Of a DNA stretch of 64,000 nt, positions 44,185 to 52,632 are shown one piece after another. The notes under the pieces were generated by a model. The model did not search any database, was not told the origin of the DNA, and worked only from the letters and a program-made list of their open reading frames with translations. Source of the stretch: Arenibacter sp040216555 (GTDB taxonomy: Bacteria > Bacteroidota > Bacteroidia > Flavobacteriales > Flavobacteriaceae); the NCBI GenBank assembly GCA_040216555.1, contig JAVJOW010000012.1:1-64000 (forward strand). The letters run 5' to 3'. Position numbers and translations under genes: made by a program. Numbering within the stretch: position 1 is the stretch's first letter; each line of letters opens with the position of its first letter.

Positions 44185-45426
44185 ATGGGCAATAAATCAA
44201 TAATCAAAAAAATACTATTGGGACTTAGCGCTGTAGGTCCAGGGTTATTTCTTATTGGTTACAACATAGGAACAGGTAGTGTTACCACAATGGCCAAGAC
44301 CGGTGCTGAATTTGGCATGGGCCTTTTTTGGGCAGTAGTTCTTTCCTGTATTTTCACCTACATATTAATGGTTGCCTATGGGAAAGTTACCTTGGTGACG
44401 GGTAGGACTGCGCTGTTTAATTTTAAACAGGAATTTAAATGGGGCTGGATACTTTCGCTCTATATCATTTTGGTATTGATCATAGGGGAATTATTGGCTC
44501 TCATGGGTGTAATGGGTATAGTCGCCGATTTGGTACAGGAAGGGGTACGTTTGGCGTATGATGGAGTAGTAATCCACAGGGCATGGATCATCTTGTTTTT
44601 TGCGGTGATACTTGTCTTTTTTTTATGGTTCGGACGTTATAAGGCTTTCGAAAAAGTGTTGACCGTTCTGGTGATTCTGATGGGACTTTCCTTTATGGTT
44701 GTTTTTTTTATGGTCCGTCCGGATATTTCGGATATACTTTCGGGGATGGTTCCCAGTATTCCTGACACTCCAGGTGCACTTGGGCTCATTGCAGCAATTA
44801 CGGGCACCACATGCTCAGCTGCTGTTTTTGTGATGAGAAGTACCGTGGTGGCTGAAAAGGGATGGGGCATCAATGATCTAAAAAAAGAAAAGACAGATGC
44901 CTTTGTGTCTGCTTTCATGATGCTTTTCTTGAGTGGTATTATCATGGCCGTTGCTGCAGGAACCCTGCACATTTCCGGGATGAAGCTTGATGATACGGTA
45001 GAAATGATTTCCTTATTTGAGCCTTTGGGTGGTAAATTGGCCGCTTTTGTACTGATTATAGGCATTACAGGGGCCGGGCTCTCCACTATTTTTCCAATTG
45101 TGCTTATAGCCCCTTGGTTACTGGCAGATTATAGGGGCACACCAAGAAACATTCATTCCAAGTCTTCGAGAGTTCTGATACTTGGCGCGATGGTATTTGC
45201 TTTTGGAACTGTCTTTTTGGAGGAAAGACCTCCAGCACTTATGGTATTCTCCCAAGCTTTTCAGGCTTGTATCCTTCCAGCAGTGGCGGTGCCAATGTTT
45301 ATATTGATCAACAAACAGAAATTAATGGGAAGCAACAAGGCCAGTGTTAAGCTTAATATTGGTCTAGTAGCGGTAATCCTATTTTCACTTCTAACCACAT
45401 GGTTTGCAATAACAGAATTTTTATAA
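44185..45426 (+). CDS. Nramp-fold membrane transporter lacking metal-binding residues
   Basis: A 413-residue protein with about eleven helices, recognisable as Nramp family by GPGLFLIGYN, GAEFGMGLFWAVV and the overall layout. The metal-site motifs are lost: the TM1 DPGN motif reads GTGS (residues 29-32), and the TM6 MPH motif reads SAA (211-213, in GTTCSAAVFVMRS). It is therefore unlikely to carry manganese or iron. Its place between an amino-sugar deacetylase and a glucosamine-6-phosphate deaminase suggests an organic substrate, possibly the sugar itself. It is nine bases from the nagB-type gene. Confidence 0.82.
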   Translation: MGNKSIIKKILLGLSAVGPGLFLIGYNIGTGSVTTMAKTGAEFGMGLFWAVVLSCIFTYILMVAYGKVTLVTGRTALFNFKQEFKWGWILSLYIILVLIIGELLALMGVMGIVADLVQEGVRLAYDGVVIHRAWIILFFAVILVFFLWFGRYKAFEKVLTVLVILMGLSFMVVFFMVRPDISDILSGMVPSIPDTPGALGLIAAITGTTCSAAVFVMRSTVVAEKGWGINDLKKEKTDAFVSAFMMLFLSGIIMAVAAGTLHISGMKLDDTVEMISLFEPLGGKLAAFVLIIGITGAGLSTIFPIVLIAPWLLADYRGTPRNIHSKSSRVLILGAMVFAFGTVFLEERPPALMVFSQAFQACILPAVAVPMFILINKQKLMGSNKASVKLNIGLVAVILFSLLTTWFAITEFL

Positions 45427-45435
45427 AATTAAATA

Positions 45436-46197
45436 ATGGAAAAGTCGTTTCAAATTGAAAATTTGTCAATAAAAATTTATGGACAGACAAAGGAAATGGG
45501 AGCAGCGGCAGCTGATTATGTTACCAGTAAATTGAATGATGCAATTGTAGAAAAGGGTGAGGCCAATCTAATTTTGGCTACGGGTGCATCACAGTTTTCA
45601 TTTTTGGAAGCGATGCAGACCAAGGAAATTGATTGGGGTAAAATAACCGTATTTCACTTGGATGAATACAAAGGCATATCCGAATCCCATCCAGCGAGTT
45701 TTAGAAAGTATCTCAAAGAGCGAATTTTGAATAGGGTAGCACCTAAAAAGATATACTTCCTAAATGGCGATGCAGCAAATTTACAATTGGAAATCAATAA
45801 TTATGAAGAGGCATTGAAAGCGCACCCAATTGACATTGCTTGCATAGGAATTGGAGAAAATGGACATATAGCCTTCAATGATCCGGCAGTTGCCGATTTT
45901 AATGACCCCAAATTGGTGAAGGTGGTGGAGTTGGATGAGGCCTGTAGAAATCAACAGCTTGGTGAGGGCTGGTTTCCAAGCTTTGCCGATGTACCTAAGG
46001 AAGCCGTTACGCTGACCATTACAGCTATAATGAATTGCAAGGCCATTAGTTGTGTGGTGCCCGACCAAAGGAAGGCCCAGGCTGTTTATAATAGCCTGTA
46101 CGGGGATATCGGTACCAGCTGCCCGGCTTCCATACTCAGGACCCATCCGGAAACCGTCCTGTTTTTGGATAGAGCATCGGCATCCATGATCAAGTAA
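45436..46197 (+). CDS. nagB: Glucosamine-6-phosphate deaminase family protein
   Basis: A 253-residue isomerase/deaminase of the NagB/SOL fold, converting glucosamine-6-phosphate to fructose-6-phosphate and ammonia in the cytoplasm. The active-site stretches are LATGASQFSFLEAM, VFHLDEYKG (Asp) and GIGENGHIAFNDP. It is last in the cluster and lacks a signal peptide, so it takes the product imported by the Nramp-like transporter after phosphorylation. No kinase gene is present in the cluster. Its deviation from the usual SGxTP motif (TGASQ) means a modified sugar-phosphate substrate is possible. Confidence 0.85.
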   Translation: MEKSFQIENLSIKIYGQTKEMGAAAADYVTSKLNDAIVEKGEANLILATGASQFSFLEAMQTKEIDWGKITVFHLDEYKGISESHPASFRKYLKERILNRVAPKKIYFLNGDAANLQLEINNYEEALKAHPIDIACIGIGENGHIAFNDPAVADFNDPKLVKVVELDEACRNQQLGEGWFPSFADVPKEAVTLTITAIMNCKAISCVVPDQRKAQAVYNSLYGDIGTSCPASILRTHPETVLFLDRASASMIK

Positions 46198-46260
46198 TTG
46201 GCCATGGATGGCTAATCTATGTCAGGGCAGGTATAGGGGGCGAACTAGGATGTGCCTGGT

Positions 46261-46605
46261 TCACTTTAGGCTAAGGGCCTCATTATCGAAGGAAATACCC
46301 TCCCATCCACTGATCATAAAATTGCGTATGTTTTGGTGGTCCGTACCCTTTGGATTTTCAAGGACATCTTTTCGGTAATAGGAACCAAAGCAAGCCAAGG
46401 TTTCCTCCTTGCTCAATTTGTGATGTTGTGCAAAAGAAAATACTTTACAGGAACCTGAATTTTGGCCGGCTTCATTGATCAACTCCCCATTGGTAAATCT
46501 TGAAGGCGAAAAATTATAATAGGAGTCAATAATACCTATGGTGTCTCCAAAGCTTATCTCTTCTGGAGTTTTTCTAAGTTTATCTAGAAATTCGTAAACC
46601 GTCAT
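46261..46605 (-). CDS. HopJ-family protein
   Basis: A 114-residue protein of the HopJ type III effector family by name, which is widespread in bacteria with no type III secretion. The conserved core is IIDSYYNFSPSRFTNG, FSFAQHHKLSKEETLACFG and DHQNIRNFMISGWEGI. No signal peptide. The ATG at 46605 (MTVYEFLDKL) matches the family start; an upstream in-frame extension is not conserved. The cellular role is unknown and there is no evidence here for an effector. Confidence 0.85.
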   Translation of the reverse strand: MTVYEFLDKLRKTPEEISFGDTIGIIDSYYNFSPSRFTNGELINEAGQNSGSCKVFSFAQHHKLSKEETLACFGSYYRKDVLENPKGTDHQNIRNFMISGWEGISFDNEALSLK

Positions 46606-46817
46606 TGTTCGATGGGATTTTAGTTCAGCACGTAAATTTAGATTATCCAAACAAGAATTAAGAAGGATATCTGAAGTTAATTATTGCATCATTTCTCAAA
46701 TTGATTAGGTCTATATTTTTTATCTTTAAGGAAAAGAAATAAAATCCAATCCAGTTGTTTGATAATTTTGGTAGGGTTTCATTTTCAATAATTAATCAGT
46801 ACTAAAAATATATACCT

Positions 46818-47411
46818 ATGAAACAACTAATTTTAGGGATGTTGCTATTATCAGTTTTTCCTTTTATGGCGCAGGAAATTAAAAAAGAACTTCCTCCCAA
46901 TGAAATTCAGATTAAAACTGCTGTTCTGCCCGCTCCTGATGAAAAAAAGGATGGAGCTATGGTTTATGGCTATAATAGCTCGGGAGAATTGGTAGTTTTG
47001 AGAAAGGGAACCAATAATTTGGTCTGCATAGGTGATAACCCAAGTAAGGACGGGATCAATGTGGCATGTTATTCCAAAAAACTTGAACCTTTCATGGCCC
47101 GTGGCAGGGAACTGTCAGCTCAAGATCTTTCTGGGGAAGAGCGCGAAAAGATCCGTGCCAGGGAAGTGGCATCGGGAAAATTAAAAATGCCAAAGGAACC
47201 TAGCATGATGTATGTGTATTATGGGAAGTCGGAGGATTATGACATGGCCACCGGAGAGTTGCAGAACGGTAAATATAGATACGTTATTTATACACCTTTT
47301 GCAACCACCGAATCTACGGGATTGCCCGATAAGCCCCATGCCCCCGGAATGCCTTGGTTGATGGATCCCGGTACACATAGGGCCCATATCATGGTGGGGC
47401 CATTTAATTGA
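46818..47411 (+). CDS. Secreted protein of unknown function
   Basis: A 197-residue protein with a signal peptide (LILGMLLLSVFPFMAQ). The mature part contains DGAMVYGYNSSGELVVLRKGTNNLVC, CYSKKLEPFMARGRELSAQ, PSMMYVYYG and a C-terminal PWLMDPGTHRAHIMVGPF, with two cysteines that may form a disulphide. I do not recognise the family. It stands alone between spacers. Confidence 0.6.
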   Translation: MKQLILGMLLLSVFPFMAQEIKKELPPNEIQIKTAVLPAPDEKKDGAMVYGYNSSGELVVLRKGTNNLVCIGDNPSKDGINVACYSKKLEPFMARGRELSAQDLSGEEREKIRAREVASGKLKMPKEPSMMYVYYGKSEDYDMATGELQNGKYRYVIYTPFATTESTGLPDKPHAPGMPWLMDPGTHRAHIMVGPFN

Positions 47412-47556
47412 TTCCAAGGAGATCTTGCTGCACCCCATATTGATATTAATTGAGGAGGGAATAGTATAACATTATTTGCGATAAGGAAATAGTGTTTAAA
47501 AATTTACATGTCTCAATGTTTGCGGTCTGCCCTTATTGTGGTGCTAAATAGTTCTG

Positions 47557-47587
47557 TTTGTTCAATCTAATTTAAACCTTACATTTG
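47557..47587 (+). promoter_or_regulatory. Bacteroidota-type promoter for the zinc-ribbon SDR gene
   Basis: TTTG (47557-47560), 19 bases, then TACATTTG (47580-47587). This is a full match to the -33 and -7 consensus. The start codon follows 32 bases downstream. Confidence 0.75.
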
Positions 47588-47619
47588 CACGTTTTTAATT
47601 TTCAGAAAATATTTGGGAA

Positions 47620-49191
47620 ATGGGCGGCAATAATCTAGTGGACAGACAGGAGAATGTAGGGGAGACCATAAGTCAGGAAGAGATAGATCAGTGTATTTTT
47701 CTACTTAATAAACTGGTAGGTAACGGGTATAAGATTTTTGAACTTCCTGAGGATAAAAGAGTGGCCTTGCTAAAGGCGGCGGGCCAGTTGTCCAGACCCG
47801 CCAGGAATGAATTTAAACAGCGTAAAAAGGACGCCGCCAAGGTTGCCAAACGTAAGATGATAGAGCGCGATAAGCACGCGCGCAAGGAAACAGGTATAAG
47901 AAGCGCTAGGGAAGCGGCCGTATTTGTTGCTCCCAAATTGTTGGCTGCTCCCGTCAGGGAAACTTTGGAGGAGCTGGAATTGGAATCGCCAAGGAATTGC
48001 TACGTCTGTAAAACGGTATATACCAAGCTACATCATTTTTATGATGCCATGTGCCCTGAATGTGGCGACTTTAACTACGCAAAACGTTTTCAGACGGCCG
48101 ATCTTAGTGGGCAGGTAGCCATAGTAACGGGGTCCAGGTTAAAAATAGGATATCATATTACCCTAATATTGCTGAGGGCCGGGGCAACAGTAGTGGCCAC
48201 TACGAGGTTTCCTGTAGATTCAGCACTGCGCTTCTCCAAAGAAGAGGATTTTAATGAATGGGGGCATAGACTAAAAATACATGGCCTGGATTTAAGACAT
48301 ATCCCGAGTGTAGAAATCTTTTGCAATTTTATAGAACAACAATACGACCGATTGGATATTCTTATCAATAATGCCGCTCAAACGGTAAGAAGACCAGCGG
48401 GCTTTTACCAACACCTTATGGGAAATGAAGCCCTAGCCTTTGGTGATTTGCCCCCAAGGGTTCAGGAAGTATTGTCCGATCATGATTTTTGTTTGCAGGA
48501 ACTAAATAGCCTTACCAAAGGCACGGCGAGCACCCAAAATAATGCATTGCCCGTTAATTGGCATGCGCCTGAACCAGGTATTGGTATAAGGGCGTCTGCG
48601 AAACTTTCCCAGATTCCCTACAGTTTTGATAGTTCCCTTTCTGCCAAGGAAGTTTTCCCCGAAGGGGAACTGGATGCCGATCTGCAACAAGTTGATCTAA
48701 GGAAAACCAATAGCTGGCGACTTAAATTGGGAGAGATAGAGACCCCGGAAATGATAGAGGTACAATTGGTGAATGCCATTGCCCCCTTTGTGCTCTGTAA
48801 CCGACTGTCAAAACTTATGCGGCAGGAAAATACAGGTAAAAAACATATTATAAACGTATCGGCCATGGAAGGGAAGTTTCATAGATTTTACAAGGAGGAT
48901 CGTCATCCCCACACCAATATGGCCAAGGCAGCGTTAAATATGATGACACATACCTCTGCCTTGGACTTTGCTAAAGATGGCGTTTATATGAACGCTGTGG
49001 ATACCGGTTGGGTAACCGACGAGGATCCCATAGAGTTGTCCAAAAAGAAGGAAGAAATTCATGATTTTCAACCTCCTTTGGACATTGTTGATGGTGCTGC
49101 AAGGGTATTGGACCCGTTGATCGATGGTATTAACTCGGGCAAACATTGGTGCGGTAAGTTCCTTAAAGATTACAGACCAATAGATTGGTAG
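47620..49191 (+). CDS. Short-chain dehydrogenase with N-terminal zinc-ribbon extension
   Basis: A 523-residue protein. Residues 1-120 are helical and Lys/Arg-rich. CYVC and CPEC (Cys127, 130, 145, 148) form a zinc ribbon. An SDR domain follows with TGSRLKIG (170-177), NNAA (250-253) and Ser414 in NVSAMEG. The position of the catalytic Tyr in YxxxK holds Thr432 (TNMAK, Lys436), while Tyr424 lies eight residues before it. A roughly 130-residue insertion sits between the NNAA and Ser regions. The fusion and the altered triad suggest a specialised or non-canonical activity. The substrate is unknown. Confidence 0.8.
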   Translation: MGGNNLVDRQENVGETISQEEIDQCIFLLNKLVGNGYKIFELPEDKRVALLKAAGQLSRPARNEFKQRKKDAAKVAKRKMIERDKHARKETGIRSAREAAVFVAPKLLAAPVRETLEELELESPRNCYVCKTVYTKLHHFYDAMCPECGDFNYAKRFQTADLSGQVAIVTGSRLKIGYHITLILLRAGATVVATTRFPVDSALRFSKEEDFNEWGHRLKIHGLDLRHIPSVEIFCNFIEQQYDRLDILINNAAQTVRRPAGFYQHLMGNEALAFGDLPPRVQEVLSDHDFCLQELNSLTKGTASTQNNALPVNWHAPEPGIGIRASAKLSQIPYSFDSSLSAKEVFPEGELDADLQQVDLRKTNSWRLKLGEIETPEMIEVQLVNAIAPFVLCNRLSKLMRQENTGKKHIINVSAMEGKFHRFYKEDRHPHTNMAKAALNMMTHTSALDFAKDGVYMNAVDTGWVTDEDPIELSKKKEEIHDFQPPLDIVDGAARVLDPLIDGINSGKHWCGKFLKDYRPIDW

Positions 49192-49198
49192 GCGCTAT

Positions 49199-50347
49199 TT
49201 AATTAAAGGTGTCCTTAATCGAAGGGTCTATATCCATAGCCTTGTGTTTTGGAAAGCGGTAGGATATTCCAAAATTTATTAAATAATCTGCGAAAGCTGC
49301 ATCACCATTTCTAGGAGTTCCAGTGCTTATTTCTGTTTGCCTATCCGTAACACTTTGAGGTCTATCGCGCCTTAGAGCAAATGGGACGTTAAGATTTATG
49401 GTAAAATTCTGGTGCATATATGCTATTCCCGGTTCTAAAGAGAGGACATTACCTGGCCTACGAAAGCCTTCATTTCCGCCAATAAGGTCTTTTACTGGCA
49501 CGGCATCGAAACGGGCGCCCAGGGAAGCAGATATTACACTGGACAAACTATAACTTAAGCCCGTACGTATCGAATATTGGTCCGGTACGGCCATTATGGC
49601 TTCATTTTCCAAGATGGGGCTCAATGTTTCCCTAAAGGTTCTGATCCCATTGGTTTCTCTTGGATTCAAGAGATAAAAACCACCGCCGTAGGCAAATAGT
49701 CCGGCCGCCACTTTTTGGTAAAATTGAAAATCAATGGTAAGTCCAAAACCACCATCACCAGGTTGAATGGATTGGTCAACAGGTCGTACTTCGGGACTCC
49801 CCTCTGGACCAACATTATAAAATACATCGGTTGCATTGTAATTGCCAGTGGGCAGCTTTATACCTAGGCCAAGGGCAATATTTCCTTCGCTATTTTCAAT
49901 GGGGTCCAATAACCAATAACCTATCCCAGCCCTTATATCGGCAAGACCTCGGGAAAAAGTACTGTTTCTTTCTTCCCTGCCGTGCTCATAAAGGGAAGAT
50001 CTGGCATTTATTACCGTGGGGATGGTAATACTGGTATAGAGGCGGTCGGAGATACCGTAGGTAAGGAAAAAGTCCCATGCATGGGAATGATTTATTACCT
50101 CGGTATTATTGGCAACCCTGTCGGCTTCTTCCTCCGTACCCCTAAAATGCCGAAATGATTTGAAATATCTATAATTCATGCCAATCTGAAGGTCGCCCTT
50201 CCCCAAAAGATTATTTTCCAGGCTATTGCCGACACAAGAGGAGAAGTGCCTTATGGCTACACAGCCCTGTGCATTTAAAGTAGATGGTTTAAATGAAAGG
50301 GCGAATAGTATGCACCCCAATAATATTTTCATTTGTAGTGTTTTCAT
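49199..50347 (-). CDS. Outer-membrane beta-barrel protein (transporter-like)
   Basis: A 382-residue protein. A signal peptide (ILLGCILFALSFKPSTLNAQ) is followed by alternating strands ending in aromatic residues (LQIGMNYRYF, IALGLGIKLPTGNY, VAAGLFAYGGGFYLLNP) and a terminal YLINFGISYRF strand, characteristic of small-molecule barrels. It resembles flavobacterial transporter proteins of the phenol-degradation (MetA) type without clear substrate. ATG 50347 chosen for a proper signal peptide. Convergent with the SDR gene. Confidence 0.7.
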   Translation of the reverse strand: MKTLQMKILLGCILFALSFKPSTLNAQGCVAIRHFSSCVGNSLENNLLGKGDLQIGMNYRYFKSFRHFRGTEEEADRVANNTEVINHSHAWDFFLTYGISDRLYTSITIPTVINARSSLYEHGREERNSTFSRGLADIRAGIGYWLLDPIENSEGNIALGLGIKLPTGNYNATDVFYNVGPEGSPEVRPVDQSIQPGDGGFGLTIDFQFYQKVAAGLFAYGGGFYLLNPRETNGIRTFRETLSPILENEAIMAVPDQYSIRTGLSYSLSSVISASLGARFDAVPVKDLIGGNEGFRRPGNVLSLEPGIAYMHQNFTINLNVPFALRRDRPQSVTDRQTEISTGTPRNGDAAFADYLINFGISYRFPKHKAMDIDPSIKDTFN

Positions 50348-50489
50348 ATTTGGAATTGAGATTAGGTTAGTACTCGGCATTCCCATTTAGCCTTATGGAT
50401 AATGCCAGTTATTTTTTTAATAAATATTTTTTGTTGATTAGAATAGCAATGCGTTGGCCCTATGCAATTTCCTCAAACCCATTAGGTGT

Positions 50490-50912
50490 TTATCGTTGGG
50501 TAAGATTTTCATACGAACGTGGATATATAAGCAGTAATGCACTTATTATTACAATATTCTTAATTATGTATTGGCCTACCAGGGTAAGGGAAAATGGGGC
50601 ATGGGAAAAGGAAATTTCAGGAAAAAATACCACTGGAATAAACGTGAGGACCAAATGCGCTAGGGCCGCAATAATAACTTTTTTAAGTTGAATTTTAAAT
50701 ATTAAGCATAAACCAATGGCAACTTCAATAATGGCCAGCAACAGAATTCCCGTGCGCTCGGGAATGAAATTAAAGGTCAATAATGAAATGGTTTGTTTTG
50801 CCAACATATCAGCCGGACTCAATCCAGGGAAGAATTTAAGGAAGCCAAACCATAGGTAAATTATGCCAATGCTTATACAGAGCATTCTGCCATTTTGGGT
50901 TAATCGCATCAT
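50490..50912 (-). CDS. DoxX-like small membrane protein
   Basis: A 140-residue protein with four hydrophobic helices (for example ISIGIIYLWFGFLKFF and TGILLLAIIEVAIGLCLIF), the layout of DoxX/YkgB-type proteins. Apart from the common FGFLKFFPG segment no active residues are seen. Gap of 88 bases to the haloperoxidase-like gene downstream on the same strand. Confidence 0.7.
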   Translation of the reverse strand: MMRLTQNGRMLCISIGIIYLWFGFLKFFPGLSPADMLAKQTISLLTFNFIPERTGILLLAIIEVAIGLCLIFKIQLKKVIIAALAHLVLTFIPVVFFPEISFSHAPFSLTLVGQYIIKNIVIISALLLIYPRSYENLTQR

Positions 50913-51000
50913 TTATTAAAGTTTTGTTGGTATCGATTTTGATTACTAAATAATTGATCAATATACCTTAAGCAGGATAAGGCAGTACATAATGATCCAA

Positions 51001-52521
51001 TTATTGGTTGACCGTTTTTCCGTCCATGGCATCTTCACCAATAAGTTCTAAGTATTTCTTATAATGGTACCTAGCTACTTGTCTGCCCAATTCCAATCCT
51101 GCAACATTATCGGCCTGGATATGATATCCTCCCATAACTCTTGATATCCCGGCCATTTCGGCTGTTTCTGTAAATGTTGGAAATTTTATAATAACAGGAT
51201 CTTCCAGGTTATTGGGCTCTGTGAGCGCACCTGGTACCAACTCTACTTCCACTCCAAAATGATCGTCCCCGGTAAATAAGCGCAAGGCTTCTGCACATCC
51301 TCCGCTTATGGTGCTATGGCCAGAAACGTAACTGGGAAAGGGTGGACAAAGAAAGGCGTCTGGCGAATATGGCCTCCAATCCTTTCCTTTCATTTCAACC
51401 ATTCCTTTATCTGGGCCGCCCCATGCTTTAATTACCTTGTCTTGATAGTAATCGTGGACCAAGGCATAGGGACGCGTGTAGTCATAATACATTTTGGAAT
51501 CCCAACAGGAGATAAAGGCATCCATGGCCACGGATTCTACCAAGAAATACATCTTTACATCTTGGTCCAAGTTATTGTTGTCCCGTGCAGATACGTCTTG
51601 TGCAAATTTTAACCAATGTCCTGCCTGTTGTACGGATTTGGGTCCATCTCGCATGAACTCCACCAAGGCCTTATTTTTTGGGGTTAAGTTGGCTTGAAGG
51701 TCAATTACCTCTTGAACTTCTTTTTCCAGTTGTTCGGAGCCTACCATAGGAGGTGGTCCAGGTCTAAACTGATCCGCAGTCTCCAATAATAAAGGTTTTA
51801 CCTCCTGCCAATAGGGGGTTAGGCACCCTGGATTGTATTTATTGCCTTCCTCATCAATGAAATACTTTGGCTGCCATCTGTTGAGGTCAATATTTTTGTC
51901 AATATCATTTACAGGAGCATAATTGGTGTAATCATAGTAGGGTTGGCCATTAGAACCTTCAACTTCCCCGTACTGGTTGGAACCATCATTTTTGCGTGCA
52001 TTGATAATCATTTCAGCAGCTAGGTTGCCAACTCCCTCCGGAGTACTAACATCCTTGGATTGATTATCAGGGTCAAGGCCCAAAGCGATCATTTTCTCCT
52101 TAAACATTGTACTGTCGGAATAATAGTATTCCTTTAAGGCTCGGTAGGCCGCGTAGCTCACAGCTATTTCCTTGTTCTTTAGAGTTCTCTCCTTTTGTGG
52201 TAAGCGCTCAACATTTTTAAGATACACGGTTTGCGCCTTGTCGTCGTAGCGGGACCAGGCGTCGAACATTGCCGTAAATATCAATCCCAGATATCTTGAG
52301 GTTATCGTTGGCCTGGGCTTAAAGCGATCGGTGTCGTTGGCGGTGCCTTCCAGGGCCATATAGGCCCATTGGTAGGCCACGTTGTCTTTTCCCCGTGGTT
52401 CATCGGCCATGGCCATCAGATTATCCGCCATATTTTTGGATTGTTTGGATTGCTCCTTACAGCCCATCAATCCAAAAAATAAAATGCAAAGTATGGGTAG
52501 GAAAAGTCTCTTAAAGTTCAT
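51001..52521 (-). CDS. Vanadium-dependent haloperoxidase/PAP2-type lipoprotein
   Basis: A 506-residue protein with a lipobox (LFFGLMGC) and the three PAP2/VHPO signatures: KMYYDYTRPYA, PSYVSGHSTISGG and SRVMGGYHIQADN with its catalytic His. The length and the first motif arrangement fit the large vanadium-haloperoxidase-related group rather than small lipid phosphatases. Whether it halogenates or dephosphorylates is unclear, because the vanadate-site residues are shared. ATG 52521 is chosen since it gives a lipoprotein signal. Confidence 0.8.
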   Translation of the reverse strand: MNFKRLFLPILCILFFGLMGCKEQSKQSKNMADNLMAMADEPRGKDNVAYQWAYMALEGTANDTDRFKPRPTITSRYLGLIFTAMFDAWSRYDDKAQTVYLKNVERLPQKERTLKNKEIAVSYAAYRALKEYYYSDSTMFKEKMIALGLDPDNQSKDVSTPEGVGNLAAEMIINARKNDGSNQYGEVEGSNGQPYYDYTNYAPVNDIDKNIDLNRWQPKYFIDEEGNKYNPGCLTPYWQEVKPLLLETADQFRPGPPPMVGSEQLEKEVQEVIDLQANLTPKNKALVEFMRDGPKSVQQAGHWLKFAQDVSARDNNNLDQDVKMYFLVESVAMDAFISCWDSKMYYDYTRPYALVHDYYQDKVIKAWGGPDKGMVEMKGKDWRPYSPDAFLCPPFPSYVSGHSTISGGCAEALRLFTGDDHFGVEVELVPGALTEPNNLEDPVIIKFPTFTETAEMAGISRVMGGYHIQADNVAGLELGRQVARYHYKKYLELIGEDAMDGKTVNQ

Positions 52522-52632
52522 GTTAGTTGATTTTGTTGCTAACAATAGTAGAATTTTAGATGGCTGGAAAATTATTTTTTATACGAAATGACTATATTGC
52601 TTGATGAAAATGGTAATTTATTGGATAAGATC

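Noticed and set aside
46261..46605. Type III effector HopJ
   Set aside because: Family membership is clear, but no type III secretion genes or secretion signal are seen, so effector function is not claimed.
50395..50691. 98-codon plus-strand frame
   Set aside because: Antisense to the DoxX-like gene and without family features.
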